From positions 1,488,001 to 1,552,000 of the forward strand of contig OY781061.1 of the NCBI GenBank assembly GCA_963676515.1: 64,000 bases of DNA, in the 5' to 3' direction. The notes under the pieces were generated by a model. It made no database searches. It was not told the DNA's origin and saw only the letters and a program-made list of their open reading frames with translations. Numbering within the stretch: position 1 is the first letter of the stretch; each line of letters opens with the position of its first letter. Positions 25,156 to 33,369 of this stretch are shown piece by piece. Source of the stretch: G963667145 sp963676515 [NCBI: Candidatus Cloacimonadota bacterium] (GTDB lineage Bacteria > Cloacimonadota > Cloacimonadia > G963667145). The position numbers were made by a program, and so were the translations under genes.

Positions 25156-26328
25156 TTGAAGGCGAAAAAAATCAAAGAAGGAATTTATTGGGTAGGAGCA
25201 GTTGATTGGAACTTGCGTAATTTTCACGGATATTTGACACAAAAGGGCTCTTCTTACAACGCTTATTTGATAGTCGATGAGAAGGTAACTCTAATAGACA
25301 CAGTGAAATCGACTGTAACCAAAGATCTTTTGCAAAGAATAAAGAGCGTGATAGATCCCAAGCAAATAGATTTTATCGTGGTAAATCATGTTGAGATGGA
25401 TCACTCTGGGAGCTTGCCAGAGGTGATGAGTTTAGCACCCAAAGCGAAGATAATAACCAACAAAGCTGGGAAGATGGGTTTGGAAAAGCATTTTGCTGGT
25501 AATTGGGATTATCATTTGGTGGAAAGTGGAGACGAGCTATCCCTGGGTAAGCGAACTTTGCAGTTCGTGCAGACACCGATGGTGCACTGGCCGGACAACA
25601 TGTTTTCTTATTGCCCGCAAGAGAAGGTGCTTTTCTCCAATGATGCTTTTGGGCAACACTTGGCTGGATTGCCACGAATGGATGCAGATTATCCTTTGGG
25701 CTTGCTTATGGGAGAAGCGAAAAAATATTACGCAAACATCGTGTTGCCTTACGGACAGCAAGTGCAAAAAGCTTTGCAAGCGGCAAAAGATTTGCAGATA
25801 GATTATATCTGTCCGAGTCACGGGGTGATTTGGCATAAATATATCCAGGAGATAGTTGGTTCTTATCAGGATTGGTCGACGAACCAGACCAAAGAGAGTG
25901 CCGTGGTGATCTATGACACTATGTGGGGTTCGACCAAACTGATGGCAGAGAGTTTGGTGGATAGCTTCGAGGAGCAAAACATCTCTGTGGAGCTGGTAAA
26001 TTTGCAGTGCACGCACATATCAGACATTATGACTAAGCTAGTGGATGCTCGCTATATCTGTATTGGCTCTCCGACATTGAATAACAACATCTTGCCGACA
26101 GTTGCAGCGTTCTTGTGCTATTTGAGTGGCTTGGCTCCTCAGAATAGGATTGGGCTAGCTTTTGGGAGCTTTGGTTGGGGTGGACAGAGTGTCCCGATGA
26201 TCGAAGCTGCTTTGCAAAAAGTTGGCTTCCAGATGATGAAGTCGCACAAGAAACAGTATGTCCCCAATTCTGAGGTTTTGCTCCAGATGGGTAGAGAGTT
26301 TACAGAAGAGTTAAAAACAATAAAATAG
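25156..26328 (+). CDS. flavodiiron protein (oxygen / nitric oxide reductase)
   Basis: 390 residues with the two A-type flavoprotein domains. The N-terminal metallo-beta-lactamase-like diiron domain has NHVEMDHSG near 77, VHWPDNM near 142, SNDAFGQH and PSHGVIW. The C-terminal flavodoxin domain from about 250 has VVIYDTMWGSTKLMAESL for FMN phosphate and FGSFGWGGQS. Such proteins reduce O2 or NO to water or N2O using electrons from rubredoxin; a rubredoxin gene is three genes downstream. The start is TTG with GAAAGGGAGAAAAG before it. No C-terminal rubredoxin or flavin-reductase extension. Confidence 0.95.
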   Translation: MKAKKIKEGIYWVGAVDWNLRNFHGYLTQKGSSYNAYLIVDEKVTLIDTVKSTVTKDLLQRIKSVIDPKQIDFIVVNHVEMDHSGSLPEVMSLAPKAKIITNKAGKMGLEKHFAGNWDYHLVESGDELSLGKRTLQFVQTPMVHWPDNMFSYCPQEKVLFSNDAFGQHLAGLPRMDADYPLGLLMGEAKKYYANIVLPYGQQVQKALQAAKDLQIDYICPSHGVIWHKYIQEIVGSYQDWSTNQTKESAVVIYDTMWGSTKLMAESLVDSFEEQNISVELVNLQCTHISDIMTKLVDARYICIGSPTLNNNILPTVAAFLCYLSGLAPQNRIGLAFGSFGWGGQSVPMIEAALQKVGFQMMKSHKKQYVPNSEVLLQMGREFTEELKTIK

Positions 26329-26338
26329 GAGGAAGAAG

Positions 26339-26689
26339 ATGTATTTGAATGATTTAATGAAGAAATCGGAAGCCGAAGGAAACGAAAAACATTTGCCATA
26401 TATTGAGGTGAAGCCTTGCAATACTTGCGGAGAGCTAGCTGTGACAGTGAAAGTGGGTAAAGATATTTTTCACCCCAGCACAAAGGAGCATTTTATCGAG
26501 CACATAGCTTTGCACGCTCTTACAAACGACGACTCCTTAGTTTTTATCACGAGATTTGAGTTGGGCAGAGAGAAAACCGTGCCTTATGTGAAAACACATA
26601 TCAAGAAAGGAATGTTTAAAAAACTTTTTGCCGTTAGTCTTTGTAATCTGCATGGACTGTGGGAAAGTAGTGTAGACATTAACGAATAA
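26339..26689 (+). CDS. superoxide reductase (neelaredoxin / class II type)
   Basis: 116 residues of the desulfoferrodoxin-like iron domain without the N-terminal Dx domain. The Glu16-Lys17-His18 catalytic triplet is present, then HPSTKEHFIEHI, and the C-terminal CNLHGLWES supplies the Cys and His iron ligands. It reduces superoxide to hydrogen peroxide with electrons from rubredoxin, avoiding O2 release. Flanked by flavodiiron protein and rubrerythrin, all in one direction with 10-17 base spacers. GGAGGAAG precedes the ATG. Confidence 0.94.
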   Translation: MYLNDLMKKSEAEGNEKHLPYIEVKPCNTCGELAVTVKVGKDIFHPSTKEHFIEHIALHALTNDDSLVFITRFELGREKTVPYVKTHIKKGMFKKLFAVSLCNLHGLWESSVDINE

Positions 26690-26706
26690 AAAAATAGGAG
26701 ATAAAG

Positions 26707-27240
26707 ATGGAATTGAAAGGATCTAAGACAGAGAAAAATTTATTGGAAGCTTTTTCTGGAGAGTCTCAAGCTCGGAATAAGTATACATATTTTGCAAAAG
26801 TTGCCAAAAAAGAGGGATATGAGCAAATATCCAGAATCTTTTTGGAAACTGCCGAGAACGAAAAAGAGCACGCCAAATTGCACTTCAAAGCTCTAGGTTT
26901 ATTGGGCGATACGATGGCTAATCTCAAAGAGGCTGCAGAGGGCGAAAACTATGAGTGGCAAGAGATGTACCCGAATATGGCGAAAGATGCTAGAGAAGAA
27001 GGGTTCAAAGAAATTGCTGTGATGTTTGAGCGGATAGCTGATGTAGAGGCTAAACACGAGAAAAGATACAAAAAACTTTTGCAAAACATCAAAGACGGTG
27101 TTGTGTTTGACAAAACAAAACCTACAGAGTGGAAATGCTTGAATTGTGGTTACATCCACAAAGGCGAGAAAGCTGCAGAAGAGTGCCCAGCTTGTAAACA
27201 TCCAAAAGCTTATTTCGAAATTTTGAGTGAAAATTATTAA
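26707..27240 (+). CDS. rubrerythrin
   Basis: 177 residues. The four-helix diiron domain carries [14 protein letters not shown] near 18, [13 protein letters not shown] near 45 and [14 protein letters not shown] near 112. The C-terminal rubredoxin-like domain has CLNCGY and [11 protein letters not shown]. Rubrerythrins reduce hydrogen peroxide to water and would dispose of peroxide made by the preceding superoxide reductase. Standard gene length. AATAGGAGATAAAG precedes the ATG. Confidence 0.96.
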   Translation: MELKGSKTEKNLLEAFSGESQARNKYTYFAKVAKKEGYEQISRIFLETAENEKEHAKLHFKALGLLGDTMANLKEAAEGENYEWQEMYPNMAKDAREEGFKEIAVMFERIADVEAKHEKRYKKLLQNIKDGVVFDKTKPTEWKCLNCGYIHKGEKAAEECPACKHPKAYFEILSENY

Positions 27241-27263
27241 AAGTAGCGAAGAAAGGAGAAAAG

Positions 27264-27401
27264 ATGAAAAAATTTATTTGTGATGTATGCGGATATGTGT
27301 ATGACCCAGCAGAAAACGGCAATGTAGCTTTTGCAGATTTGGCAGAAGATTGGGTTTGTCCTGTCTGTGGTGTGGGGAAAGATCAGTTTTCTGAAGTGTA
27401 A
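27264..27401 (+). CDS. rubredoxin
   Basis: 45-residue electron carrier. It has two CPXCG-type loops, [10 protein letters not shown] at the N-terminus and [13 protein letters not shown] at the C-terminus, binding one iron. It is shorter than the usual ~52 residues because of a reduced central loop. AAAGGAGAAAAG precedes the ATG. It is expected to donate electrons to the flavodiiron protein, superoxide reductase and rubrerythrin in the same operon. A terminator follows directly. Confidence 0.94.
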   Translation: MKKFICDVCGYVYDPAENGNVAFADLAEDWVCPVCGVGKDQFSEV

Positions 27402-27410
27402 ATTTAATCT

Positions 27411-27440
27411 AAGGGTCACCAGAACTGGCGGCCCTTTTTA
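27411..27440 (+). terminator. intrinsic terminator after rubredoxin
   Basis: AAGGGTCACC pairs with GGCGGCCCTT (one G-U and one mismatch) around a small AG-AA-CT top, followed by TTTTT. It ends the oxygen-defence operon. Confidence 0.8.
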
Positions 27441-27455
27441 CTTTTAGGAGGGATA

Positions 27456-27962
27456 ATGGATGATGCCGTATTGTATAGTTTGAGTTATGGGATGTATGTC
27501 GTGGGTGCTGCTGCGGGAGAGCAGGTAAATGCACAGATTGCCAATACCTCTTTTCAGATAACCTCTAGCCCCAAAGTGGTGGCTGTTTCTATTAATAAAG
27601 AAAATTTTACTCACTCTCTGATAGAGAAGAGTGGCAAATTTTCTCTCTCGATTATTTCCACTCAATGGCAGATGATCGATGTGGGCAATTTTGGATTTAG
27701 GTCTGGCAAAGATTTCGACAAGTTCGCTAAATATGAGTATGAACTTTCTCCGAGTGGAGTACCTTTGGTGAGGTACAAATGCGTAGGCGGGATTTGGTTA
27801 GATGTGGTAAAAAAGTTGGATGTCCACACGCACACCATATTCTTGGGAGAGGTGATAGGTGCTGAGAGTTTTGCAAGCGACTTGACCCCGATGACTTATG
27901 CTTATTACCATAATGAGCTGAAAGGTAAAGAGCCCAAAACTGCACCCTTGTATAGGAAGTAG
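27456..27962 (+). CDS. flavin reductase-like FMN-binding protein
   Basis: 168 residues of the flavin reductase-like/flavoredoxin family, a split-barrel FMN domain. Segments typical of the family: YSLSYGMYVVGA at the N-terminus, NAQIANTSFQITSSPKVVAVSI, and HTIFLGEVIGAESF. In anaerobes such domains pass electrons from NAD(P)H to rubredoxin and flavodiiron proteins. It follows the rubredoxin terminator by 15 bases, with AGGAGGG before ATG. A role as reductase for the neighbouring rubredoxin is a plausible inference. Confidence 0.85.
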   Translation: MDDAVLYSLSYGMYVVGAAAGEQVNAQIANTSFQITSSPKVVAVSINKENFTHSLIEKSGKFSLSIISTQWQMIDVGNFGFRSGKDFDKFAKYEYELSPSGVPLVRYKCVGGIWLDVVKKLDVHTHTIFLGEVIGAESFASDLTPMTYAYYHNELKGKEPKTAPLYRK

Positions 27963-27982
27963 AAATTTAGAAAAAATAAGAT

Positions 27983-28023
27983 TGCTATTCGTTAAAATTA
28001 TTTTTTCGGGTAGCATTTTTTTT
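27983..28023 (+). terminator. probable intrinsic terminator
   Basis: TGCTATTCG (27983-27991) pairs with CGGGTAGCA (28007-28015) with two G-U pairs, then eight T. The 15-base loop is AT-rich. Confidence 0.65.
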
Positions 28024-28108
28024 ATATCTACGAAAAAAATAAAAAATTCTTGGCAAATATGTAAGAATTTATTGCTAACATTTTAGTGATAAGTAAGGAT
28101 TTTGGAAT

Positions 28109-28612
28109 ATGAAAAAGTTTTACGGTAAACCTGACTTCGTGTCCATAGATTTTGAGACGGCGATAGCTCATCAGATTTGTGCTGTGGCGGTGGTGAGTGT
28201 GAAAGCAGACGAAATAGTGGATGAGTTTTACACATTGGTGCGTCCCAAATATAATCGTTACAGTTATCATAACTCTCAAGTGCATGGCATTACAGCGGCT
28301 CACACGCAGGGAGCACCCACTTTTAGGCAGGTTTATCCTCTTCTGGCAAATCTTTTGCGGGCTAATGTGGTGGTGGCTCACAACGAGAGTTTTGATCGGA
28401 ATGTGTTGCAAAAAAGTATGCAGGAGATAGGGGCAAACTATGAGGATTTGGTTTTGCCAGACCGCTGGGAATGCACGCTGAGCATTTACCGCAAAAAGGG
28501 CTTTAAGCCAGCGAACCTAAAAGCGTGTGCCACTAGGATGGGTATAGAGCTTATGCATCACGAGGCTTTGAGCGATGCTAGGGCTTGTGCTAAACTGTAT
28601 TTGTTGAAATAA
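28109..28612 (+). CDS. DnaQ-family 3'-5' exonuclease
   Basis: 167-residue single-domain DEDDh exonuclease. ExoI motif SIDFETA near 12, ExoII VVAHNESFDRNVL near 93, ExoIII with HHEALSDARA near 150. The general fold matches the DNA polymerase III epsilon domain, but the protein stands alone and lacks polymerase or BRCT domains. Likely a DNA or RNA trimming nuclease. It ends 26 bases before argD. Confidence 0.87.
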   Translation: MKKFYGKPDFVSIDFETAIAHQICAVAVVSVKADEIVDEFYTLVRPKYNRYSYHNSQVHGITAAHTQGAPTFRQVYPLLANLLRANVVVAHNESFDRNVLQKSMQEIGANYEDLVLPDRWECTLSIYRKKGFKPANLKACATRMGIELMHHEALSDARACAKLYLLK

Positions 28613-28638
28613 TTTATTTTTTATATAAGGAGCGAAAA

Positions 28639-29808
28639 GTGCAAGAGCTAATAGAAAAAGGGCAAAAATATTTGATGAACACTTATGGACGGTTGCCTAT
28701 TGTGCTGGACAAGGGAAAAGGCAATATTGCCCAAGATGTGCAGGGGAAAGAGTATCTGGATTTTTTGGGTGGCATAGCCGTAAATGGATTGGGACATTGT
28801 AATCCGCAGATGGTAGCGAAGATGAAAGAGCAGGCGGAAAAGATTATTCATTGTTCCAACTATTATTGGACGGTGGAGCAGATAGAGTTAGGCAAAGCTT
28901 TGGTGGAGCTTAGCTGTGCGGACAAAGCTTTCTTTGCTAATTCTGGAGCGGAAGCCAATGAAGGAGCTATGAAGTTGGCGAGAATTTGGGCGGAGAAAAA
29001 TTTCCATAGAGGAAAAAATAAAATTTTGACTTTGAAGGGCTCTTTTCATGGCAGAACTTTGGCAACCTTAACAGCCACCGGACAAGACGATTTTCACAAA
29101 TTTTTCTCTCCTTTGCTACAAGGAGTGGTCTATGTAGGTTTTGATTTGCAGGAGATAGAGCAGAATATGGATGAAAATGTTTGTGCTATCTTGTTGGAGC
29201 CTGTGCAAGGTGAGGGCGGTGTGAATGTGCTGCCTGCGGATTTTATGCAAGGTGTGCAAAAGATGTGCAAAGAAAAAAATGTTTTGTTGATTTGCGATGA
29301 GGTGCAGTCGGGTATAGGCAGGACAGGCAAGTTTTTTGCTTATGAACACAGCCAGATAGAACCAGACATTATCACTTGTGCCAAAGCTCTGGGGGGCGGT
29401 TTGCCCATCGGTGCTATTTTGGCAAAAGACAATATTGCTGCCGCGTTTACTCCCGGTGACCACGGTTCTACTTTTGGTGGCAACCCTTTTGTGTGTGCAG
29501 TTTCCAAAGAGGTCGTCAGAATAATTGCTGACGAAGATTTTCTGAAGAATGTGACCAGAACTGGTGGTTATTTCAGACAGAGCTTGCGAGAGTTGCCCGG
29601 AAATAAATTCAAGGAAATCAGAGGACTCGGCTTGATGATAGGTGCAGAGCTGCATGAGCCCAGAGCCAAAGAGATAATGAAAGAGTGTGCTGCCGCTGGA
29701 CTTCTGTTTTGCACCTGTGGCGATGCGACTTTACGGTTTTTGCCAGCTTTGAATACGACTATCCACGATGTGGACAAAGCGATGGAAATATTGGGGAAAA
29801 TAATCTAA
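28639..29808 (+). CDS. argD: acetylornithine aminotransferase
   Basis: 389-residue class III PLP aminotransferase of the ArgD type, converting N-acetylglutamate semialdehyde to N-acetylornithine. NSGAEANEGAMKLAR near 94 contacts PLP, ICDEVQSGIGRTGKFFAYE near 219 contains the cofactor Asp, and Lys249 in CAKALGGGLPIG forms the Schiff base. GTG start with AAGGAGCG upstream. It is followed by argF, so two arginine steps are linked here; the rest of the pathway is at 50.6-55.4 kb. Confidence 0.92.
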   Translation: MQELIEKGQKYLMNTYGRLPIVLDKGKGNIAQDVQGKEYLDFLGGIAVNGLGHCNPQMVAKMKEQAEKIIHCSNYYWTVEQIELGKALVELSCADKAFFANSGAEANEGAMKLARIWAEKNFHRGKNKILTLKGSFHGRTLATLTATGQDDFHKFFSPLLQGVVYVGFDLQEIEQNMDENVCAILLEPVQGEGGVNVLPADFMQGVQKMCKEKNVLLICDEVQSGIGRTGKFFAYEHSQIEPDIITCAKALGGGLPIGAILAKDNIAAAFTPGDHGSTFGGNPFVCAVSKEVVRIIADEDFLKNVTRTGGYFRQSLRELPGNKFKEIRGLGLMIGAELHEPRAKEIMKECAAAGLLFCTCGDATLRFLPALNTTIHDVDKAMEILGKII

Positions 29809-29878
29809 TTTGTGAGAAGTTGAATATTTGCAAGATTAGTTTTGAGAATGTAAGTAGTTTTTTTTAAAGGAGATACAG

Positions 29879-30808
29879 ATGAACCTAAAGGGAAGAGATT
29901 TTATTGCTTTGGAAGATTGGAGTAGGGAAGAGATCGAGTACTTGCTGGATTTGGCGAGTAAAATCAAGGCAGACTTTAAAGCTGGCAAACCATACCAACC
30001 TCTGGCTGGCAAGACACTTGGTCTTATATTCCAGAAAAGCTCCACCAGAACGAGGGTCTCTTTTGAGGTGGGAATGTATCAACTTGGAGGTTATCCTCTG
30101 TTTTTGTCGGCGAGCGACACCCAACTGGGTAGAGGAGAGCTAATCAAAGACACAGCAAGGGTTTTGTCGGGCTATCTGGATGGAATAATGATACGGACAT
30201 ATAATCATAGCGATGTGCTGGAATTGGCTGAATATGCCGACATCCCTGTGATAAATGGGCTCACCGACTTGCTCCATCCGTGTCAGGTGATGGCAGATTT
30301 GTTGACGATGCAGGAAAAGTTTGGTAGAAATTTGGCAGGCAAGAAGTTCGTGTATATCGGAGATGGTAATAATATGGCACATTCCCTGATGATAGGCTGT
30401 GCCAAGATGGGAATGGAAGTTGTAGCGGCAGCTCCTTCTGGTTACAAGCCGCTGGATGAGTATGTGCAAAAAGCCAAAAAGTTGGCAGCTGAGCACAAGG
30501 GAAGTTTTGTGTTGACCGACGATATTCGCTTTGCGGTGCAAGATGCGGATGTTCTGTGCACAGACACTTGGGTGAGTATGGGTCAAGAAAAGGAAAAGCA
30601 AGAGAAGATTAAGAAGTTTATGCCTTTCCAATTGGATAGTAAGCTCTTGAGTCTCGCCAAGCCTACGGCTATCGTGATGCACTGCTTGCCTGCTTACCGT
30701 GGATTCGAGCTGACAGACGAAGTGATAGAGTCTGAGCAATCGGTGGTTTTTCAAGAGGCAGAAAATCGCCTCCACGCTCAAAAGGCTATTTTAGCTGCGA
30801 TAATGTAA
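29879..30808 (+). CDS. argF: ornithine carbamoyltransferase
   Basis: 309 residues. Carbamoyl-phosphate site Ser55-Arg59 (SSTRTR) near the N-terminus, HPCQ near 133 and HCLPAYRG near 268 for ornithine binding. Converts ornithine and carbamoyl phosphate to citrulline. Full length for anabolic OTCase. AAAGGAGATACAG precedes the ATG. It could also run in the catabolic direction if a carbamate kinase exists elsewhere, but argD adjacency favours biosynthesis. Confidence 0.94.
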   Translation: MNLKGRDFIALEDWSREEIEYLLDLASKIKADFKAGKPYQPLAGKTLGLIFQKSSTRTRVSFEVGMYQLGGYPLFLSASDTQLGRGELIKDTARVLSGYLDGIMIRTYNHSDVLELAEYADIPVINGLTDLLHPCQVMADLLTMQEKFGRNLAGKKFVYIGDGNNMAHSLMIGCAKMGMEVVAAAPSGYKPLDEYVQKAKKLAAEHKGSFVLTDDIRFAVQDADVLCTDTWVSMGQEKEKQEKIKKFMPFQLDSKLLSLAKPTAIVMHCLPAYRGFELTDEVIESEQSVVFQEAENRLHAQKAILAAIM

Positions 30809-30865
30809 AAAAGCGGTACATGGCAATAAAAATTTTAGCCTCTCCCAAAAATCAGGTGAAAAGCT

Positions 30866-31927
30866 ATGCGTAAGATTATCCATGTGGATATGGACGCTTT
30901 TTTTGCTGCTGTGGAGGTGCGGGACAACCCTAAACTAAGAGGAAAGCCAGTGATCATTGGCTCTCTGCAAAGGCGAGGAGTGGTCTCCACTTGCTCTTAT
31001 GAAGCTCGTGCTTTCGGTGTGCACTCGGCAATGAGCTGTCTCAAGGCACAGAGGCTCTGTCCCAAGGCTATCTTTCTTGATATTGGTTTTGACAAATATC
31101 GGGATGTTTCCGCTCAGATTATGGAAATCTTCAAGGAGTTCACCCCTATGGTAGAGCCGTTGTCGATAGATGAAGCATTTTTGGATGTTAGCCATCTGGG
31201 CAATAAGTCGGCATCTTATCTGGCTCGTGATATAAAAGCGATGATCAAGGAAAAGACAGGACTCACCGCTTCCGCTGGGGTTTCGTACAATAAGTTTTTG
31301 GCAAAAATAGCCTCAGATATGGATAAGCCCGATGGATTGACCGTGATTTTACCCGAAGAGGCGGAAATTTTTTTGAGAAATTTGCCGATAGAGAAATTTT
31401 TTGGAATCGGTAAGGTGCTGACTAAGAAGATGAAAAACTTGGGAATTTACAGCGGAGGAGATTTACGCTACTGGCAGATGGCGGATTTGATAAGGAATTT
31501 TGGTAAAAGCGGAACTTTTCTTTACCAAGTGGCAAGAGGTGTAGACGAGCGACCAGTCGTGCCAGCGAGGGAACAGAAGTCTATCGGCAAAGAGACCACT
31601 TTCGCTCACGATTTGTGGATGAGAGACAAGATGGAGTTTGAGCTGAAGAAGCTGGCTTATTTGGTGGCGGAAAAGCTCAAAAACAAAGGAAGGACAGCCA
31701 AGAGTGTGGTGCTGAAAGTTAAGTATGCCGATTTCAGGGTAATTACTAGGACGAAAAGTTTTTTTGCGGGTTTGGACGATTTTGATTTAATTTTTAAAAC
31801 GGTGGTAGGACTTTTGAGAGTTCACTGGCAAAATGGGAAACCTGTAAGGTTACTTGGTGTGAGTGTTAGCGGATTAAATGTTTTGAAAAAAGAGGTTTAT
31901 TCTCAGCTTTTGTTACCTTTTTTTTGA
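30866..31927 (+). CDS. dinB: DNA polymerase IV (Y-family)
   Basis: 353 residues. IIHVDMDAFFAAVE at the N-terminus holds the first catalytic Asp residues, YEARAFGVHSAMS the nucleotide site, and PLSIDEAFLDVS the catalytic Asp-Glu pair near 103. The helix-hairpin-helix region and little finger domain follow. It performs error-prone lesion bypass. The C-terminus ends QLLLPFF and contains no clear beta-clamp QL[SD]LF-type motif except this QLLLPFF, which may serve. Followed by the long repeat region. Confidence 0.94.
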   Translation: MRKIIHVDMDAFFAAVEVRDNPKLRGKPVIIGSLQRRGVVSTCSYEARAFGVHSAMSCLKAQRLCPKAIFLDIGFDKYRDVSAQIMEIFKEFTPMVEPLSIDEAFLDVSHLGNKSASYLARDIKAMIKEKTGLTASAGVSYNKFLAKIASDMDKPDGLTVILPEEAEIFLRNLPIEKFFGIGKVLTKKMKNLGIYSGGDLRYWQMADLIRNFGKSGTFLYQVARGVDERPVVPAREQKSIGKETTFAHDLWMRDKMEFELKKLAYLVAEKLKNKGRTAKSVVLKVKYADFRVITRTKSFFAGLDDFDLIFKTVVGLLRVHWQNGKPVRLLGVSVSGLNVLKKEVYSQLLLPFF

Positions 31928-31968
31928 TAAGGGCAAAAGGCTGTATCGCTTATAGTTGGTTTTCCTCG

Positions 31969-32056
31969 CTCCCAAGCTCCAGCTTGGGAGTGTATATGTT
32001 TTAATAAATTGATTGTATGTTTTGTTTCGTATGCATTCCCAAGTAAAACTTGGGAA
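31969..32056. repeat. pair of CCCAAG/CTTGGG palindromic repeats
   Basis: CTCCCAAGCT-CC-AGCTTGGGAG at 31969-31990 is a perfect 10-bp inverted repeat. TTCCCAAGT-AAA-ACTTGGGAA at 32036-32056 is a perfect 9-bp one, followed by CGAGG. The pair resembles intergenic repeats of the form CCCAAGCTnnAGCTTGGG common in many genomes. The first might also end dinB transcription, although no T-run follows. Confidence 0.75.
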
Positions 32057-32101
32057 CGAGGGTGGTTATTTCTTTAGATTGGTCTGCTAACGCAGGGTTT
32101 T

Positions 32102-32131
32102 CTATTTCTTTTTGAGACCAAAAAGAAGTAG
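32102..32131. repeat. hairpin repeat
   Basis: CTATTTCTTTTTG, loop AGAC, CAAAAAGAAGTAG: a 13-bp stem with one wobble pair. Same general design as 7873-7908. Confidence 0.65.
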
Positions 32132-32406
32132 AAGGAAAGAAAAAGTCAAAAAACCTAAGCTCCTAGCAAATGCCTGCTTTTGCTTTCAGCGGGACTCCAT
32201 CTTTTCTTTGAACGCTCAAAGAAAATATAGAGGAGAAAAGAAAACCGCTCCGCTTCAATCCGCCAGAGACATTGCGTGAGGTGCGTAAGCTGTCCGTGGT
32301 GAAGAGCACCTCCGAGATTTGTTCTTAGCTGTCTATTTCCGATTGCTGGCGTTGCAGTGCCAAAGATGGTGGACTGTGTCTCTGGCTCTAGCCCGTGAAG
32401 CTGTAG

Positions 32407-32426
32407 AGACGCAAAATTTTGCGTCT
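32407..32426. repeat. perfect 20-base palindrome
   Basis: AGACGCAAAATTTTGCGTCT is self-complementary over its full length. It is preceded by TGTAG, as in dispersed palindromes seen in other bacterial genomes. Confidence 0.8.
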
Positions 32427-32442
32427 TCAGCGTGTGAGAGAA

Positions 32443-32471
32443 TGGATTCCCGCTTTCGCTCAGAATGAGGG
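32443..32471 (+). repeat. third member of the 29-base repeat family
   Basis: Begins TGGATTCCCGCTTTCGCT and ends GAATGAGGG, matching the two arms at 7521-7549 and 7654-7682 apart from a few substitutions. Confidence 0.65.
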
Positions 32472-32502
32472 AAGAGGAGCAAGAAGCACCCACCCTTTCC
32501 AC

Positions 32503-33111
32503 CGTCATCCCGTGCTTGACTCGTTCTCTTACCAGAGGGGCTCTTCATCTTTTCGTTGGTCGAAAAGACGAAGCAGAAAAGCCCACTCTGCTCCCTAAGG
32601 TGTCAGTCATTTCGTGTCACCAGCACAGAAAAAAAGTGTGGGTCGTTCCCGTATTCTACCCACAGCTTGTGATTTTCTTTTTGCTAGTTCTAGCGTTTTT
32701 ATTACGAAGTTTTGGGACTGCTACTTTTGTAGTGAGCAGAGAAATACCAACCTCACCACTAGCCCAGAGAATCCCCCAAGGGATTGGGCGGGCTTCACTT
32801 TTGGCATAACTTTGAGCATAAGAAAAAAACCTGCATCTGCACTTCGTCAGAACTCGCTCGAAAAAAGCAGAAAACTATCTAGAATACACGGTAGGAGCTC
32901 TACTCCGTTGGTTTCGCCTCACTCTCCTCTCGTAGCCCTTATAGCGAGTTTATGCCAAAAGGAACTTTTCTTTTTGGTTCGACTTTTCTTTTGGTTACAA
33001 AAGAAAAATGAACAAAGTACGATGATGTTTTGGCTTGTGCTGATGCTTTAGGAGATTGCGGGTCGCAAGCCTGCAATGACGGGCGGTTGTCGTCATCCCG
33101 TGCTTGACTCG
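32503..33111 (+). repeat. 21-base direct repeat, two copies
   Basis: An identical 21-base word beginning CGTCATCCCGTGCTTGAC occurs at 32503-32523 and 33091-33111, 588 bases apart. The second copy is followed by GGGATCT, which makes a partial dyad with ATCCCG. Confidence 0.75.
32984..33007. repeat. hairpin repeat
   Basis: TTTTCTTTTG, loop GTTA, CAAAAGAAAA: a perfect 10-bp stem in the repeat region. A related unpaired arm (ACTTTTCTTTTTGG) lies just upstream. Confidence 0.65.
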
Positions 33112-33369
33112 GGATCTCACTGGAGTCAGCGGGTTGCTTAGGAGGTTGCGGGCGTAGCCACGAAACATAAGAGAGCAGGCGAAAATGTGGTAAACCCGCA
33201 ATGACGGGTGTGGTTGGGATTGCGAGAGCTTGGGAACGACATAAACAAGTCACTTTGTTACTTGTTTACAAAAATATCTTATTACTGCTTTTGCTGGAAA
33301 GGCTTAGCGGGAGTTTCCCCTTGACAAAAAAGGTGATGGGGAAATTTTACATAAAATTTTGGAGATTTT

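Larger units (their letters stand above)
31928..33369. repeat. 1.4-kb gene-free region rich in palindromes and dispersed repeats
   Basis: No protein here has family signatures; the short frames on both strands mainly reflect repeat sequence. Contents: two TTGGGAA-type palindromes (31969-31990, 32036-32056), hairpins at 32102-32131 and 32984-33007, a perfect palindrome at 32407-32426, a member of the 29-base family of 7.5 kb (32443-32471), and a 21-base direct repeat starting CGTCATCCCGTGCTTGAC at 32503 and 33091. GCAATGACGG recurs at 33073 and near 33199. GC content and base skew differ from the surrounding genes. No tRNA was recognised. Confidence 0.75.

Noticed and set aside
30140-30781. 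213-codon minus-strand open frame
   Set aside because: Antisense to argF.
32465-33051. Two overlapping plus-strand open frames (114 and 145 codons) in the repeat region
   Set aside because: They run through dispersed repeats and palindromes, lack ribosome-binding sites and have low-complexity, unfamiliar compositions.
31928-33369. CRISPR array
   Set aside because: Repeats are few, palindromic, unevenly spaced and of different families; no regular spacer pattern.
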